DNA from: Punica granatum
Taxonomy: Eukaryota; Streptophyta; Magnoliopsida; Myrtales; Lythraceae
DNA length: 64,000 nucleotides
NCBI RefSeq assembly: GCF_007655135.1
Contig: NC_045128.1
Location: forward strand, 34,752,811-34,816,810
Reading direction: 5' to 3'
The notes beneath the pieces were generated by a model. It worked only from the letters and a program-made list of their open reading frames with translations, had not been told where the DNA came from and ran no database searches. Shown in pieces: positions 49,501-60,900 of this stretch. How positions within the stretch are numbered: the stretch's first letter is position 1; each line of letters begins with the position of its first letter. Position numbers and translations under genes: made by a program.

Positions 49501-50811
49501 TATAATAGAGAAGGGTTCTCATTGTGCGACCTTTCGTGTCACTACCAATAAAGATGGTACAAGTGGTTCGGTAACATGCATCCATTGAAATCGAGGGGTG
49601 GAAGATCATGAGTCGCGTATTTATACATTGTATTTATGCTGAGATAAATGTGATGTGTTATTATTATTTGTAATTTAAAGATAGAAACTTACAGTCGTCA
49701 CATCATATGAAAGGGAAAGTAATGGGGCTTCAGTGGGAGAGAGGTGGGGAGTTTGGACAAGGTGTGAGGGTGCACGGGATGAGAACTTCTTCCTTCTCGG
49801 GTTGCTCTACACACTTTTGCCAAAGCGAGATTGAGGATGAGGCTTTCAAGCTTTTATGCGGGGCTTCGATGAAGGCAAGACTATTAGGGAAGTGGTTCCA
49901 ATGTCCGTGTCGGCAATGCAACCACACTAGAATTCTAATCAGAGCGAGAAGTGTTCATCATGATTTCGTACATTGCGGCAATGTTAGTACTTTCATTATG
50001 TAGTTATTAGAAATGTTCGTTAGATTCTTCATTGGTACTGGAAAGATTTGTTCGGTCGTTGAAATAACGCTCTAATTAAGTATCCTTTCGAGTCACCGGC
50101 AATAAGTATGTGACTAATGAGGAATATAGTTTCATCTTCTCGCTTAATATGATTTCTAGGTATTAATAAAGCAATGATTGGTGAGGTTAGTGATTTTATT
50201 TACTTTGTTTATTTTTCTTTCCTTTTTTTATATTTCTTTTGTACCTTAGAGATCATGAGAGATATATTATTTGTTAACTGTTATTATTACAATTTATTGT
50301 GTACTTCAAAATTATTTTTCATATCTATCCTTATCATTTCTATTACTAATAAACTATCATTTCCTGATCCAAACATAACTCTAGCCCACGCAAATGTATT
50401 GGTCTTTCACCTAATTGAATTATTAATGGACAAACTTTACCTACAATACCTGAGTTTAAAATTCATTAAAAGTACCTTATAACCAGGATCAAGCAAATAT
50501 ACTGAAACATAATTATCTAATATATTGATAACATTAGTGTTTTTTAGTCTTTGATCCAAATAATACTCTTCGTTGTGAAAATTGGGTTATTATTAATTTT
50601 GACAGAAACTACGTTCGCTAATTCCCGACATCATAAATTCATCGTCAGCAACAAATCTTCTTGGGTTTACAAACAGCTATTGACGCCCGATGGTGCTAAA
50701 TTAGTTGTACCGTTAATGATCAAATCGCATCAACTGACGAAATGACTGAACTAAGCAACTCCTTATTAACCAAATATTCTATTTTAAGTTAATATTATTA
50801 TTTGCTACCAA
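45488..50811. other. Transposon-rich intergenic DNA, no gene seen
   Basis: No supported gene. It contains a (TA)n tract at 46529-46562, a smaller one near 46946-46967, two direct copies of GGGCCCAGAACT at 47250 and 47310, and a short relative of the SINE-like repeats at about 47455-47515 (TCAAACTGGATTACTCGGGACCC). A 98-codon ATG-initiated frame at 49707-50003 (+) includes CPCRQCNHTR but matches no family I know. Confidence 0.5.
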
Positions 50812-50976
50812 TATGAATTGTTTAACCAATTCAGCGTTTGTTCCTCTTAAACAAGGTCCCGAGTTCGAGTTTAATGAATGGAAAAAATGTGTGCTAGTAG
50901 AGTTTTAACTCCTTAATAGGCAGGCTTGGCTCAAACTGAGTTAGTCAGGACCCGTTAAATTTCTGAATACTTAGAT
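50812..50976 (+). repeat. tRNA-derived SINE-like repeat, copy 1
   Basis: Contains a B-box-like GAGTTCGAGTTT (about 50861-50872) preceded by AACAAGGTCCC, then TAGAGTTTTAACTCCTTAATAG, GGCTTGGCTCAAACTGAGTTAGTC and a TTCTGAATAC end. Copy 2 at 52831-52993 has the same blocks in the same order and orientation, so this is a dispersed family and not chance. The A-box part is poorly conserved. Confidence 0.5.
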
Positions 50977-52420
50977 GGCATGGTGGGTTTCCTGTGCCGG
51001 TCGTCGCCTGAATCGGGCACGGGTCTAGTTGCTCCTTCACGAAGGTCACGGTGCTCTATCAATGGCGAGCTCACAACCTTATCAATGACGGGTCGTAGTC
51101 CTCAATACCAATCGAAGATCTTCCAGAGGGCTCTTCCAAGACGGCTTCCTTGGAGGGCTCCTCAATCCTGATCACTACCTCGCCTTGGCTAATTGCCACC
51201 CACTATTAGCTGTCGGCTCTAATTTGAGGTGGAGGAGGTGCTGGAGGGCATCCAATAGGTCGTAACGCCCTCGTCCACATCGTCTTCGCTCTTTCTTGAG
51301 CGTGGCGTGTCGGAGCTTGTCTTCTGCTCTCCTCTAGTAGTCATCCCTTCTCCCTCTCTGTCTCGTGGCCGACGATTGCGGTGGTAGAGGCCATACTGCC
51401 CCCTGGCTGAGCCAACCAGCCTTCAACCACCAGGACCAGAGTGGCCCCAACCGACCCTACTGGACAAGACAGTGCCGATTCAACTCTGCTTGCCCTACCC
51501 CTTGTAAGTCTTCTCTAATCCAATTACCTCCTCCCCTTTTCCCCGTTTGGATATCGGCTTAGTTTTTGGTACATTTGACATTAATAAAATGGGCCGGCTT
51601 CTTCGTCTTCGGTTTACCACTCTATCACCAGTAGCTCCCCCTTACATTAAGGAATAGTTCTCTCAATTAGATTAGGACCACTACTACTTTATTTTGCTCC
51701 AGTGATCAGATTGTTTTTTTTTTCTGGTGTGTCAGCTCGGGCTCTTCGAGCCTTCCCTCGTTTTTTTGTCTGTCATGTTACTGTGTGGAGTGGTAGAGAC
51801 TGGTTTGTTTGGCAGCTTGGCTTCTTCCTCAGTACAGTCTCTGGTATGTACCGACCGAGATTACTAAGCTATTCTCGGTTTGATTACTAAGGTGGTCACT
51901 GGTTTTAACCGATTGAGATTTCCTTAGCATTTTTTTGTTTGACCCAGCCAGCTTGGTCGACTGCCTCCCCTAGCTTGCCGGATTGGTCGGTAGCCTAGTG
52001 TCTTCCTCGGCTTGCCATATCGGTCGACAGCCCTCCCCAGCCTTTGGTTTTGTTTCTACTTGTCGATACCGTTTTGTGAAGGGATCCTGGCACACGAGTA
52101 CAGCTCAAGACCCCCTGCTTTGCTCTGATATCAAGATCTTTATGGAACCTCGGTAACTGATGGCTGAGTTCTACATGGATATATGGCTTGAGGGCTCTTC
52201 CCTGGCTTAACCGGGGTCCATATATGACGGCAGTGGGTTTTGATCGGAATCTCGAATAACTATTATCCTTGTTTTCCACCTCAATTTTTTTTGTGTAGTT
52301 TGTCTGGAAATGTTTGATTAATTATAATATTGTAATATTCGTTTCTTGAGCATTTTCACCTTGTACTCTTATAATGTAATTTTTACATATTATCAATGAA
52401 TTTTCAAGGTTCACGTGAAA
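50977..52420. other. GC-shifted block of unknown origin, possibly a truncated retroelement tail
   Basis: Base composition rises clearly against the flanks between about 50980 and 52280, but no frame on either strand stays open or shows a family motif. Its downstream end (about 52300-52430) has TATCAATGAATTTTCAAGG followed by an A run at about 52419-52427, the style of a LINE 3' untranslated end. A 5'-truncated LINE or decayed gene fragment are both possible. Confidence 0.35.
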
Positions 52421-52830
52421 AAAAATGGACCACTCTCTTGAGGTTGCCGGTATACTAATTGACCTCTACATTTTATTGGTCTTTCCCGATAAATGAAGCT
52501 ATCGTGCACAATGAATGTGTATTTTCCTTTCTAAGTAGAAAGGCATTACAATTAGTGAGGTAAAACTCCAAGTTGAACGACAAATTATTTCAAAAGACTT
52601 TAGGTTATATTTGGTTCCCGGGAATGAAATCGAGTATTTTAATCACAGATCTTTAACTTTTGCATTCTACCATGGTCTCAACGTATATATCTTATATTAT
52701 CTTATATTACTATTTAAATAACAGTTCAATTTTATAACAATCTCCTTATTTATAAAATGATTGAAAAGTCCGAAATAATCTTTATCCTAAGTTTAGAAAT
52801 TATAATTTAAAATAAAATAGAGAAAACAAC
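52421..52830. other. AT-rich intergenic DNA
   Basis: No gene or clear repeat unit recognised. Confidence 0.5.
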
Positions 52831-52993
52831 GTGAGTTAGTTAAAGCAGTTCGATAATTTTTTTTCCCTTAAATAAGGTTTCGGTTCGACTCTCTGAATAG
52901 AGAAAATTCATGCTAAAAGAGTTTTATTTCCTTAGTGGATTGATCCGGTTCAACTGAATTAGTCGGGAGTCCATTAAACTTCCGAATACCAGG
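52831..52993 (+). repeat. tRNA-derived SINE-like repeat, copy 2
   Basis: Blocks match copy 1: AGTTAGTTAAAGCAGTTCG as a candidate A-box region, TAAGGTTTCGGTTCGACTCTC as a B box, GAGTTTTATTTCCTTAGTGG, GGTTCAACTGAATTAGTCGG and TTCCGAATACC. This copy keeps the tRNA-like boxes better than copy 1. Confidence 0.55.
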
Positions 52994-55900
52994 ATACAAA
53001 AAAAAAAAGAATAGAAATGTTGAAGAATAATATTATTCTTTTGATATTATTCTCCTCTTACTCTTTTCTCTCACATGTCAATCTTTTTTATTTTTTATTT
53101 TGCTCTTCCCAGTCTTTCAATCCCACTTTCCATCATGTTATCTTTTGTTGTTGTTTTTGTTTTTATCAAATCTTCTTTTGCAATCTCTTAATTCCACATT
53201 CTATCGCGTTTTTTAAATTAAATTTTATCTCTAACTTTTACTCTCTTTTTTAATGTACTTGTACGCCTTTCATGCGTAACGCAACTGCCCACTAGTATAC
53301 ATATAGGTTTTAGGTGCAGGCTTCCTAGTAGACGCATATATTGTCTTTCATGTTCGAACAAAAGCCACGGCATGATAGTTTGATTTTACAAGACAAAGAT
53401 CTTCCATTGCTTTATTCAAAAGATGAAATGAATAGTGAGTAATAAATGGGACAGACTTTATCATATGGTCCATTGCTCTTGACATTATTAATGCGGGCCA
53501 ATTTTGGGCCATACTCCGATGCAAGGGTCAATTTCTTGCCTATAAGATCGATTATTGCTTGTTGGAATAGAAAGTACATCTTTCCCAATTTGTACTTCCC
53601 TCTTCCTAAGTGCAGCCATATATGTTCTCAAGCACAACTTGTAAGCACATGAGGGGTGACTTTACCTTTCCTACAATTGCGGATTATGTTTACACCTTTT
53701 CGATAAGGCAGGCAGGATTGATTATATATCGTCTCAACGAAAGAATTAACGCAGTGTAATTGGTATTATGGAGACGAGCAAAGACAGAATTGACCCTCAA
53801 ATTCAAAAGGGTGTCGAGTTATCTATATTATCATGATTCGATTGATGTTTTGTTCATAATTTCTTCACGTAGTTTTAAGCAAGCACATTTATGCAGCTGT
53901 TTAACAACTATAACATAAAGGCTGTGGCAATAGAGAATTTGACCGATTGCTTCAGATATCGTAATTAGAGAATATTATTCCCTTGATTGATAATTAAGAT
54001 TAATTAATCAATTAATTAAATCCCTGCCTTGCAAGTGAGGGAGTTGTTGTCACAGAGTACTAGATGAGCATTTCTTATTTCATATTTCTTTTTTTTGATA
54101 AATTCTTATTTCATATTTCAAATTTTCAAACTATAATTTATTGAAACATATGCTGTGCATGCATCAGCTTGTCGTGAAATAATATATTATATATATATAT
54201 ATATAATTGTGAATTAGATACACGCGTTTCTATTTCGTAGAGCAGCTTGATCCTAAAGAAAAGCCAATCTTTCACTTTCAAGATGCAATTTTTTTAAAAT
54301 TTAATTCACAAAAGAAAAAAAAAAGATGATGCAATTGTTTAGAGACGAAGGGTCTTGCAACTATAGAGTATAGACCGAGAACTTCAAGGGATAATGTAAT
54401 TAAACAAAACCTAACTTAACGCAAATAATTAAAGTTATGGGTCAATCTGTCGCGGTTCTAGGAGACGATTAAGGAAATCGTTAAAATATTGTAAGCAATG
54501 TTCCATATAAACGGTACTTTTCATGTCACAAATTCCTCCAACAATTTGGAATTAGCCGCCAAATATAGATATATGGATTCTAAATTCGTTCTTTATATGC
54601 AAGTTTTCGTATGTGACCTCTTAATGTTCGGTTATTACAGTGGACAAATGTAACATCAATCGGAGCTTTTAATTGCATCATTTGCTTCTAAATAGGATAA
54701 TTAATAAATACTGCAGTTCTATTCATTGTCTATTGTTTCAGTTATTTTCGACCACGTACAAAGATTCTATTAAGAAATCATCCACGAACCAAGATTTTTC
54801 CAAATACACAAACCATGTTAGTCGATGTACGCTACATGGGCAGAGAAGCTACCATTTATGATTGCCAATCGGCATGGATCCGCACGTGTGCTCTGCTTCG
54901 CTCGCTTCTCACAGTTTGTTGACCTCGGGCAATATCCAAGGAAAACATAACTAGCGATGCAATAAAATGAATATTTCCTCAACAGTTTATATAAGTTTAT
55001 CACGACTTTCCTCTAATTATCGAAAGAACATTGTTTTAGAAGTTACTCTTCAAAGACAAATTCAAAGTCGAGATATATACAAGCTCTTCAAAGACAAATT
55101 CAAATTCGTTGCTGGTAAGGGCTTTTTAATTGGAAAGTAATTGCGATATATTGTGTGGTCAACTTTTCGAAGCTCTTCTATTTATTTATTTATTTTTATT
55201 TTGCCTTGAATTTCTTCAATTCAATCCAATGAAATCTACCCAGAAAGTAATGTTAAAAAAGGAGGGAAAAGAAAAAAAGATTGTTGAGGTATATCTGTAT
55301 CTATCTTCTACCCTCTTCGGCTCTTCCCTATGACCTCTTTCCTTTCCTCCCATTAAAAATCTGGACCAGCCGTACAGTTGGCCCTGTCGTAATACGCAGC
55401 TGGGTGTCCCTTTCCAAGAACAATGCAATTTGATCTGATCCACCTCACCTGTGACACCCATCATCAAAGTTAATATATATATAAACCCAAAAAAAAGAGA
55501 AAAAGGAAAGAGAGAAAATGGGAGAAATGGGAAATAATAATTTTTTCTTCAGCTATTAATGATGACAAAGCAGAAAACTTTACCTCTTTTTTCAGTTTCA
55601 GATCCTTTCTATTGTAGCTTTCCCCTATTCTAAATTATTGCATTTTTTTCCCTTAATAATATAAATTGGAGACTTTTTCACCACTACTCTCTCCGCTTCT
55701 CATTTTTCCTCTCTGTCTCTCTCCTCCCCAAAGTTGAGTTTACTATAAACAAGCCAACATGTGTCTCAATATGAGTTGATTCTCTTTCTTCCCCTAAGCT
55801 TGTGGTTCAACTTACATTATTATTGTCAAATCATCTCTTTCTTTTGCCATGAGATCATAAAGTGCCTTTCAATTTAATATTTTAATTCTTATTACAAGAT

Positions 55901-56395
55901 GCTTCAAATAAATTTTGAATTTTTACGGTACAAATCACATAAAATGCAATTTACTTACTATATCGTTTCGTCATTAAACTTTCTTTTTTATTATTATGCA
56001 TAAATATATGATCTTTTTTTGTACGCATTATGATTTATGGAAGTCCAATAAGTTCTTACTAATCCAGTTCGTATTGAGTTTCACTAAAGAATAAAGCTCT
56101 TGTAGTATGAAGATTCTCCATTCACAAGACTTCATGTTGGTACATACTCAACCCTTTTACTTATATGTTGAAAGGGATATCATGTAGCTATGCAATTGAA
56201 TCGGAAAATACTCGACTTTCGAAGAAAATAACAATGTTATTAATCCTCTAATTACGAGAAGACAGTACATGATAATTGGTTTTTCCACGTCACGCGAATA
56301 TTTTTATAAGAAAAAAAAGATAATAATTGCTTTTATTAAATTTTTGGTTTTTTTTTTTGCATTATTATGTTATGGTTATAATAATTAATTGATCG
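52994..56395. other. AT-rich intergenic DNA upstream of EIN2
   Basis: No gene supported. A possible Helitron 3' terminus (GCGTAACGC then CTAG then T) ends at 53295. TA tracts lie near 54183-54206. From about 55660 the sequence gains CT tracts and may be distal EIN2 promoter. Confidence 0.5.
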
Positions 56396-57912
56396 ATATA
56401 TATTATATATATATTTGTTAAAACCCTCCACCCAATGGTCTCTCTCTCTTCTCTCTCTCTCTCTGGAAACTTGAGCTCACTCTTTATGATAAACTCGGGG
56501 ACTCTCTGCAAAGGCGACTCTGATTTGAGCGCTTTTCATGTACCAAAAGTGATTTCAATCAGCTGAAGGGAAGAAAAGCCCGCTAAGGAATTCCCCAGGT
56601 GATCGTTGCAGTGAAAGGTGAGACTGAGATCGAAAGCTATCTCTCTCTCTATCTGCAGTCCTCTGTTTCTCTCTCTTCTCTCATCTCTGTCTCTCTCTCT
56701 CTCTCTCTCTATCTCTATCTCTATCTCTCGGCATCGACCTTGATTTCTGTGTAAACGGGTACGTGTTCCTTGAGCCGAGCTTGCTGAACCAGATTCATCA
56801 GATCCCTCTGCACCAATTTCCGATCTTTCCATCTCACTGGGTCGTTATTGGCGTCCCGTGCGTTTTCTTTGCCAGGAGGGCATGCGCATTCTATTTTTGG
56901 AAATTAGGGTTTCTATTTTTCTCTTCGGGGTCCGATTGCTGTTTCTGGAACCCTTTTGGGGATGCTTGTTGCTCCGTGCGCTGTTGAGATAGGGGTTGAT
57001 GGCTTTGTGACTTATGGCTTTGCGTTTTCTTTGGTTTTGAGGTCTTTATTGTCTCTGTTGCTTTTTTGGTGACTGATGATGGCGATATTTGGTTTCTTGA
57101 AGTTCCGGTTCTACTCTGACAGTTCAAATGTGGATGCTTGTCTGGAAACATGTGCCTACTAAAGTGGTCGGATTTTGCTGGTTTAATTGCTCAAGCACTT
57201 GCATGAGCTATAGGGGGTTGAGGAACTAGTTGTTTGGCTATTGAAATGTCTCGATTCGGGAATTTCAACTATAATCTTCGATTTTCCAATTCCAAGACCA
57301 ATATTAGATGGCTCAGAGCAAGTGAAACCTTGTCTGCCTATGTTATGAAATGCTCTGCTTCCGTGAATGTTTCTATCAGCTTTCTGCATCTGGGTCTTCC
57401 AATTTCCCTTCGCTTTGGTATACAAGTGTCATTATGTGCTGCTTACTTATGTACTTTTATGGTTATGTTCTGATTAGGTTCTTGGAGGCAGTGATATGGT
57501 CATCGACCATATATGTTCTATTTACTTATCTGTGAGAAATTCCTCCTACAACTTGGAACTATTGAAGCTTAGTGGAAATTAGAAATCCTATCATGTAAGG
57601 GGATTCAAAGTTTCCAAAGTCGACTCGTTGTTTGAAGACCACTCTACCCCTCTGCTTTGGTTTGTGTGGAAGAGGCAGTAGATTCGATCGAGGGTAGTCA
57701 TATTCCTTGCATGTGGCACCGGCTGCTAATGTCAGATTTGAGAAGATGGCTTATTTTGGGTGGTCTCCTCTCTCAGAAAGTTTGAGCTTCTGTAGTGCGA
57801 GCCATGTCATTAATGATCGTGGGCACACTTAATGTGATGTTCTTGAATTGCTCTAAGGGTGCTACAATAATTACTTCACTTTGGCGGACTTAACCTCGAA
57901 CATCTTGTTGAC
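56396..57912 (+). promoter_or_regulatory. EIN2 core promoter and 5' leader with probable leader intron
   Basis: A TA-rich box (TATATATTATATATATAT, from about 56397) is followed 40 bases later by a CT-rich tract (56438-56465), a typical plant core-promoter layout. A second CT tract covers about 56639-56730. Candidate leader donors are CCAG/GTGATC at 56598 and GAAAG/GTGAG at 56617; the leader acceptor before the ATG at 57913 could not be fixed. EIN2 genes commonly have an intron in the leader, so most of this stretch is probably spliced out. Confidence 0.45.
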
Positions 57913-60900
57913 ATGGAATCAGAAACATCAAGTTCTAAGAATCTTCCAGTGGTTATTCATCGCCTGCTTCCTGCCTTTGTACCAGCGCTTCTCATTTCGA
58001 TTGGATATGTTGACCCGGGAAGATGGGCAGCATTTATTGAAGGAGGTGCTCGGTTTGGATTCGATCTTGTGGCATTGATGCTTGTGTTCAACTTTGCAGC
58101 TATTCTGTGCCAGTACCTGTCTGCCCGTATTGGTGTGGTCACAGGAAGAGATCTGGCTGAGGTATATATACCACTCTCTCTCCAGCTCCTGCTGTCTGTT
58201 CGCTTGATCATGTAATCAAAAGAATCCTCATCAATTTTCCCTAACCTTGTTTCTTTGGCATGTACTGTTCAAAGAATTGTACTTAAAATTGGTAGAAATG
58301 TTTAGCAACTGGAGCCTTGGCCAAACGAGTTAATTGGAGGCAATCTCTGTGCACCCTACGAAAATATGAACCACGAACTATAGAAAAATGAATTGGGAAC
58401 TTCTCTATATGTTCTCTACTGCTTCTTTCAGAAGGCAGTGGCACATCTCTTCCCTATGTTCCCCATAAGTATGAGCTTAGGTCTCTAGAGATTTGTGAAA
58501 TTCTTTATAAGCTCTGTTGCCCTTTTATCAGAAGTCAGTGGCACATCTGCAGAATTACAAAATCATCAAAAATTTCCACAGAAAGTCTCATTTTAGATCT
58601 TGTTCTGTTATCTTGACTGAAGCTCTGATTAGTTCTGTTACGGCATCATTCAGATCCAGATACCTCTTTGCATGCCAGTGAAATTTATAAGTGTTGACCC
58701 TCTTTAATGATGCTACAGATTTGCAGCAATGAGTACGACAGATACACATGTGCCCTTCTGGGAATTCAAACGGAGTTTTCTGTGATTGCTTCAGATCTTA
58801 CAATGGTATTCTTCTCACTATGATCAATTTAGATTCCCACTTTTCTTCTTCATTACATTATTTCTATAGTACATACTTCTTTAATAGTTAGACAAGCTTA
58901 AACCTTTCAATATACCTTTGGATTTTACTTCTTCCAGATTTTGGGGATCGCGCATGGCCTTAATCTCCTGCTTGGGGTGGACTTGTTCTCATGTGTTTTT
59001 TTGACTGCTATGGATGCAGTTTTCTATCCAATTTTGGCCACTCTCATGGTAAGCCTGGCATTGAATGCTCCCTCCCCCCTTTTCCGCCAGCCTCCCACTG
59101 GGTTTACATAATAATCCTAATAAGTATTACACTTCGTGTGTATCTCAGGAGAACTACAAGGCAAAATTTGTTTGCTCTTTTATGGCCGGGTCTGTTCTTT
59201 TTGCCTATGTCTCCGGGATATTTGTGAGTCAACCGGAGATTTCATTATCTGTGAATGGAATACTTACAAAGTTAAGTGGGGAAAGTACGTTTGCATTGAT
59301 GAGTCTCCTTGGAGCGAGTGTTCTGCCTCAAAACTTTTATCTGCATTCAGCACTTGTTCGGGTATCTCTCTCTCTCTCCGAATCTTATATTTGCATAATC
59401 TTGTTGCTGTTCTATCCGACACATTACGTAAGAAGGAATTTATATTGCATTATTGGAAACTTCTGATGGAGCAGTGCTTATATATGATAATGATATGTAT
59501 CCGACACATTAAGTAAGGTGGAATTTATATTGCATTATCTTCTTGTTCTATACGACACATAACGTGAGAAGGAATTTATATTGCACGATCAGAAGCTTCT
59601 GAAGTAGCAGGCTTAGACATGTTACTTGGTGAATAAGGAAAAAGGTAGATGTGCTTTAGGTTAGAGACAGTATCGGGATTGACATATACAGTATTGTCTT
59701 TTGATAGCTGAGGGCCAGATTAGATTGTCTTGTATAGTCGATTGACATCATTACTTTTCATTCTTTTTTTTTGCATACGTAGATTATCTATTTATTAAAT
59801 TGTTATTTTGTTTCTAGCAGCAGAACCATGTGGAGGCGAATATTTCTAAGGAAACACTGTGCCATGACCATTTCTTCGCCACTTTCTGCATATTCAGTGG
59901 CGTTTTTCTAGCAAGCTACATGCTGATGAACTCAGCAGCAAACGTGTTCTACAGCACAGGCCTTGTTTTGCTTACATTTCAGGATGCACTGACATTAGTG
60001 GAACAGGTGAGTTGGATTCTGTTTTGGTTGATGCTATCGCTTCGTTACCTGTGCTGAATAATTGAAAAGGTGAAGCTGGCAGCATGTGAATTCAGTTTTC
60101 CGTACCAAGCATGTTTGACACAGAATTTGATCTGATGTAGACACTACACTTCCAGTTGAAACAAAGAAGTTTTAACAGAAAGGAAGTATAGTGTTATTGG
60201 CTATGAAAGCTGACACAGTGTGACTGAGATAATGCTTACTGATTAATTTTACTTCTGGTTTCCCTCAAACGACTGGTGTAGGTATTTCGAATCCCAATAG
60301 CGCCTTTTCTCTTCCTACTGGTCTTGCATGGTTCAAGTCAGGTCACAGCTTTAACATGGAGCCTTGGGGGAGAAGTCATCTTGCATGATTTTTTCAGACT
60401 GGAAATTCCAAGCTGGCTCCATCGAGTGACTATCAGGATTACTGCAATTATTCCTGCCATTTACTGCGTTTGGAATACAGGAGCCGAGGGAGTCTACCAA
60501 CTTCTCATATTCACCCAAGTTATGGTTGCCCTGACTCTCCCCCCTTCTTTAATTCCGCTCTTCCGGATTGCCTCCTCGAGGAAAGTAATGGGCTCCCACA
60601 AAATGTCCCCGTTAACGGAGTTTTTAGCCCTCATCACATTCATTGGAATGCTCGGACTGAATATCATATTTGTCGTGGAGATGGTTTTTGGAAACAGCGA
60701 CTGGGCAGGCAATTTGAGGTGGAATTTTGGAGGGAATTCATCAACTCCATATGTTTTTCTTCTCGTGACAGCATGTGTGTCTCTATCGTTGATGCTTTGG
60801 CTTGCGGCTACTCCATTGAAGTCTGCAAGTGCCCAGCTGAACACTCAAGGATGGAGCCAGGATATGCACGAACCAGTACAGGAGGCAATTTCTATGGGCA

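Noticed and set aside
49707..50003. 98-codon open frame with a CPCRQC motif
   Set aside because: No recognisable family, no supporting neighbours and lies in transposon-rich DNA, so it is not called as a gene.
50977..52280. A protein-coding gene in the GC-shifted block
   Set aside because: No frame stays open or shows motifs on either strand, so only an unassigned block is reported.
56641..56730. CT-rich tract as a possible small-RNA or coding feature
   Set aside because: It fits a plant 5' leader pyrimidine tract of EIN2; no conserved hairpin or frame was seen.
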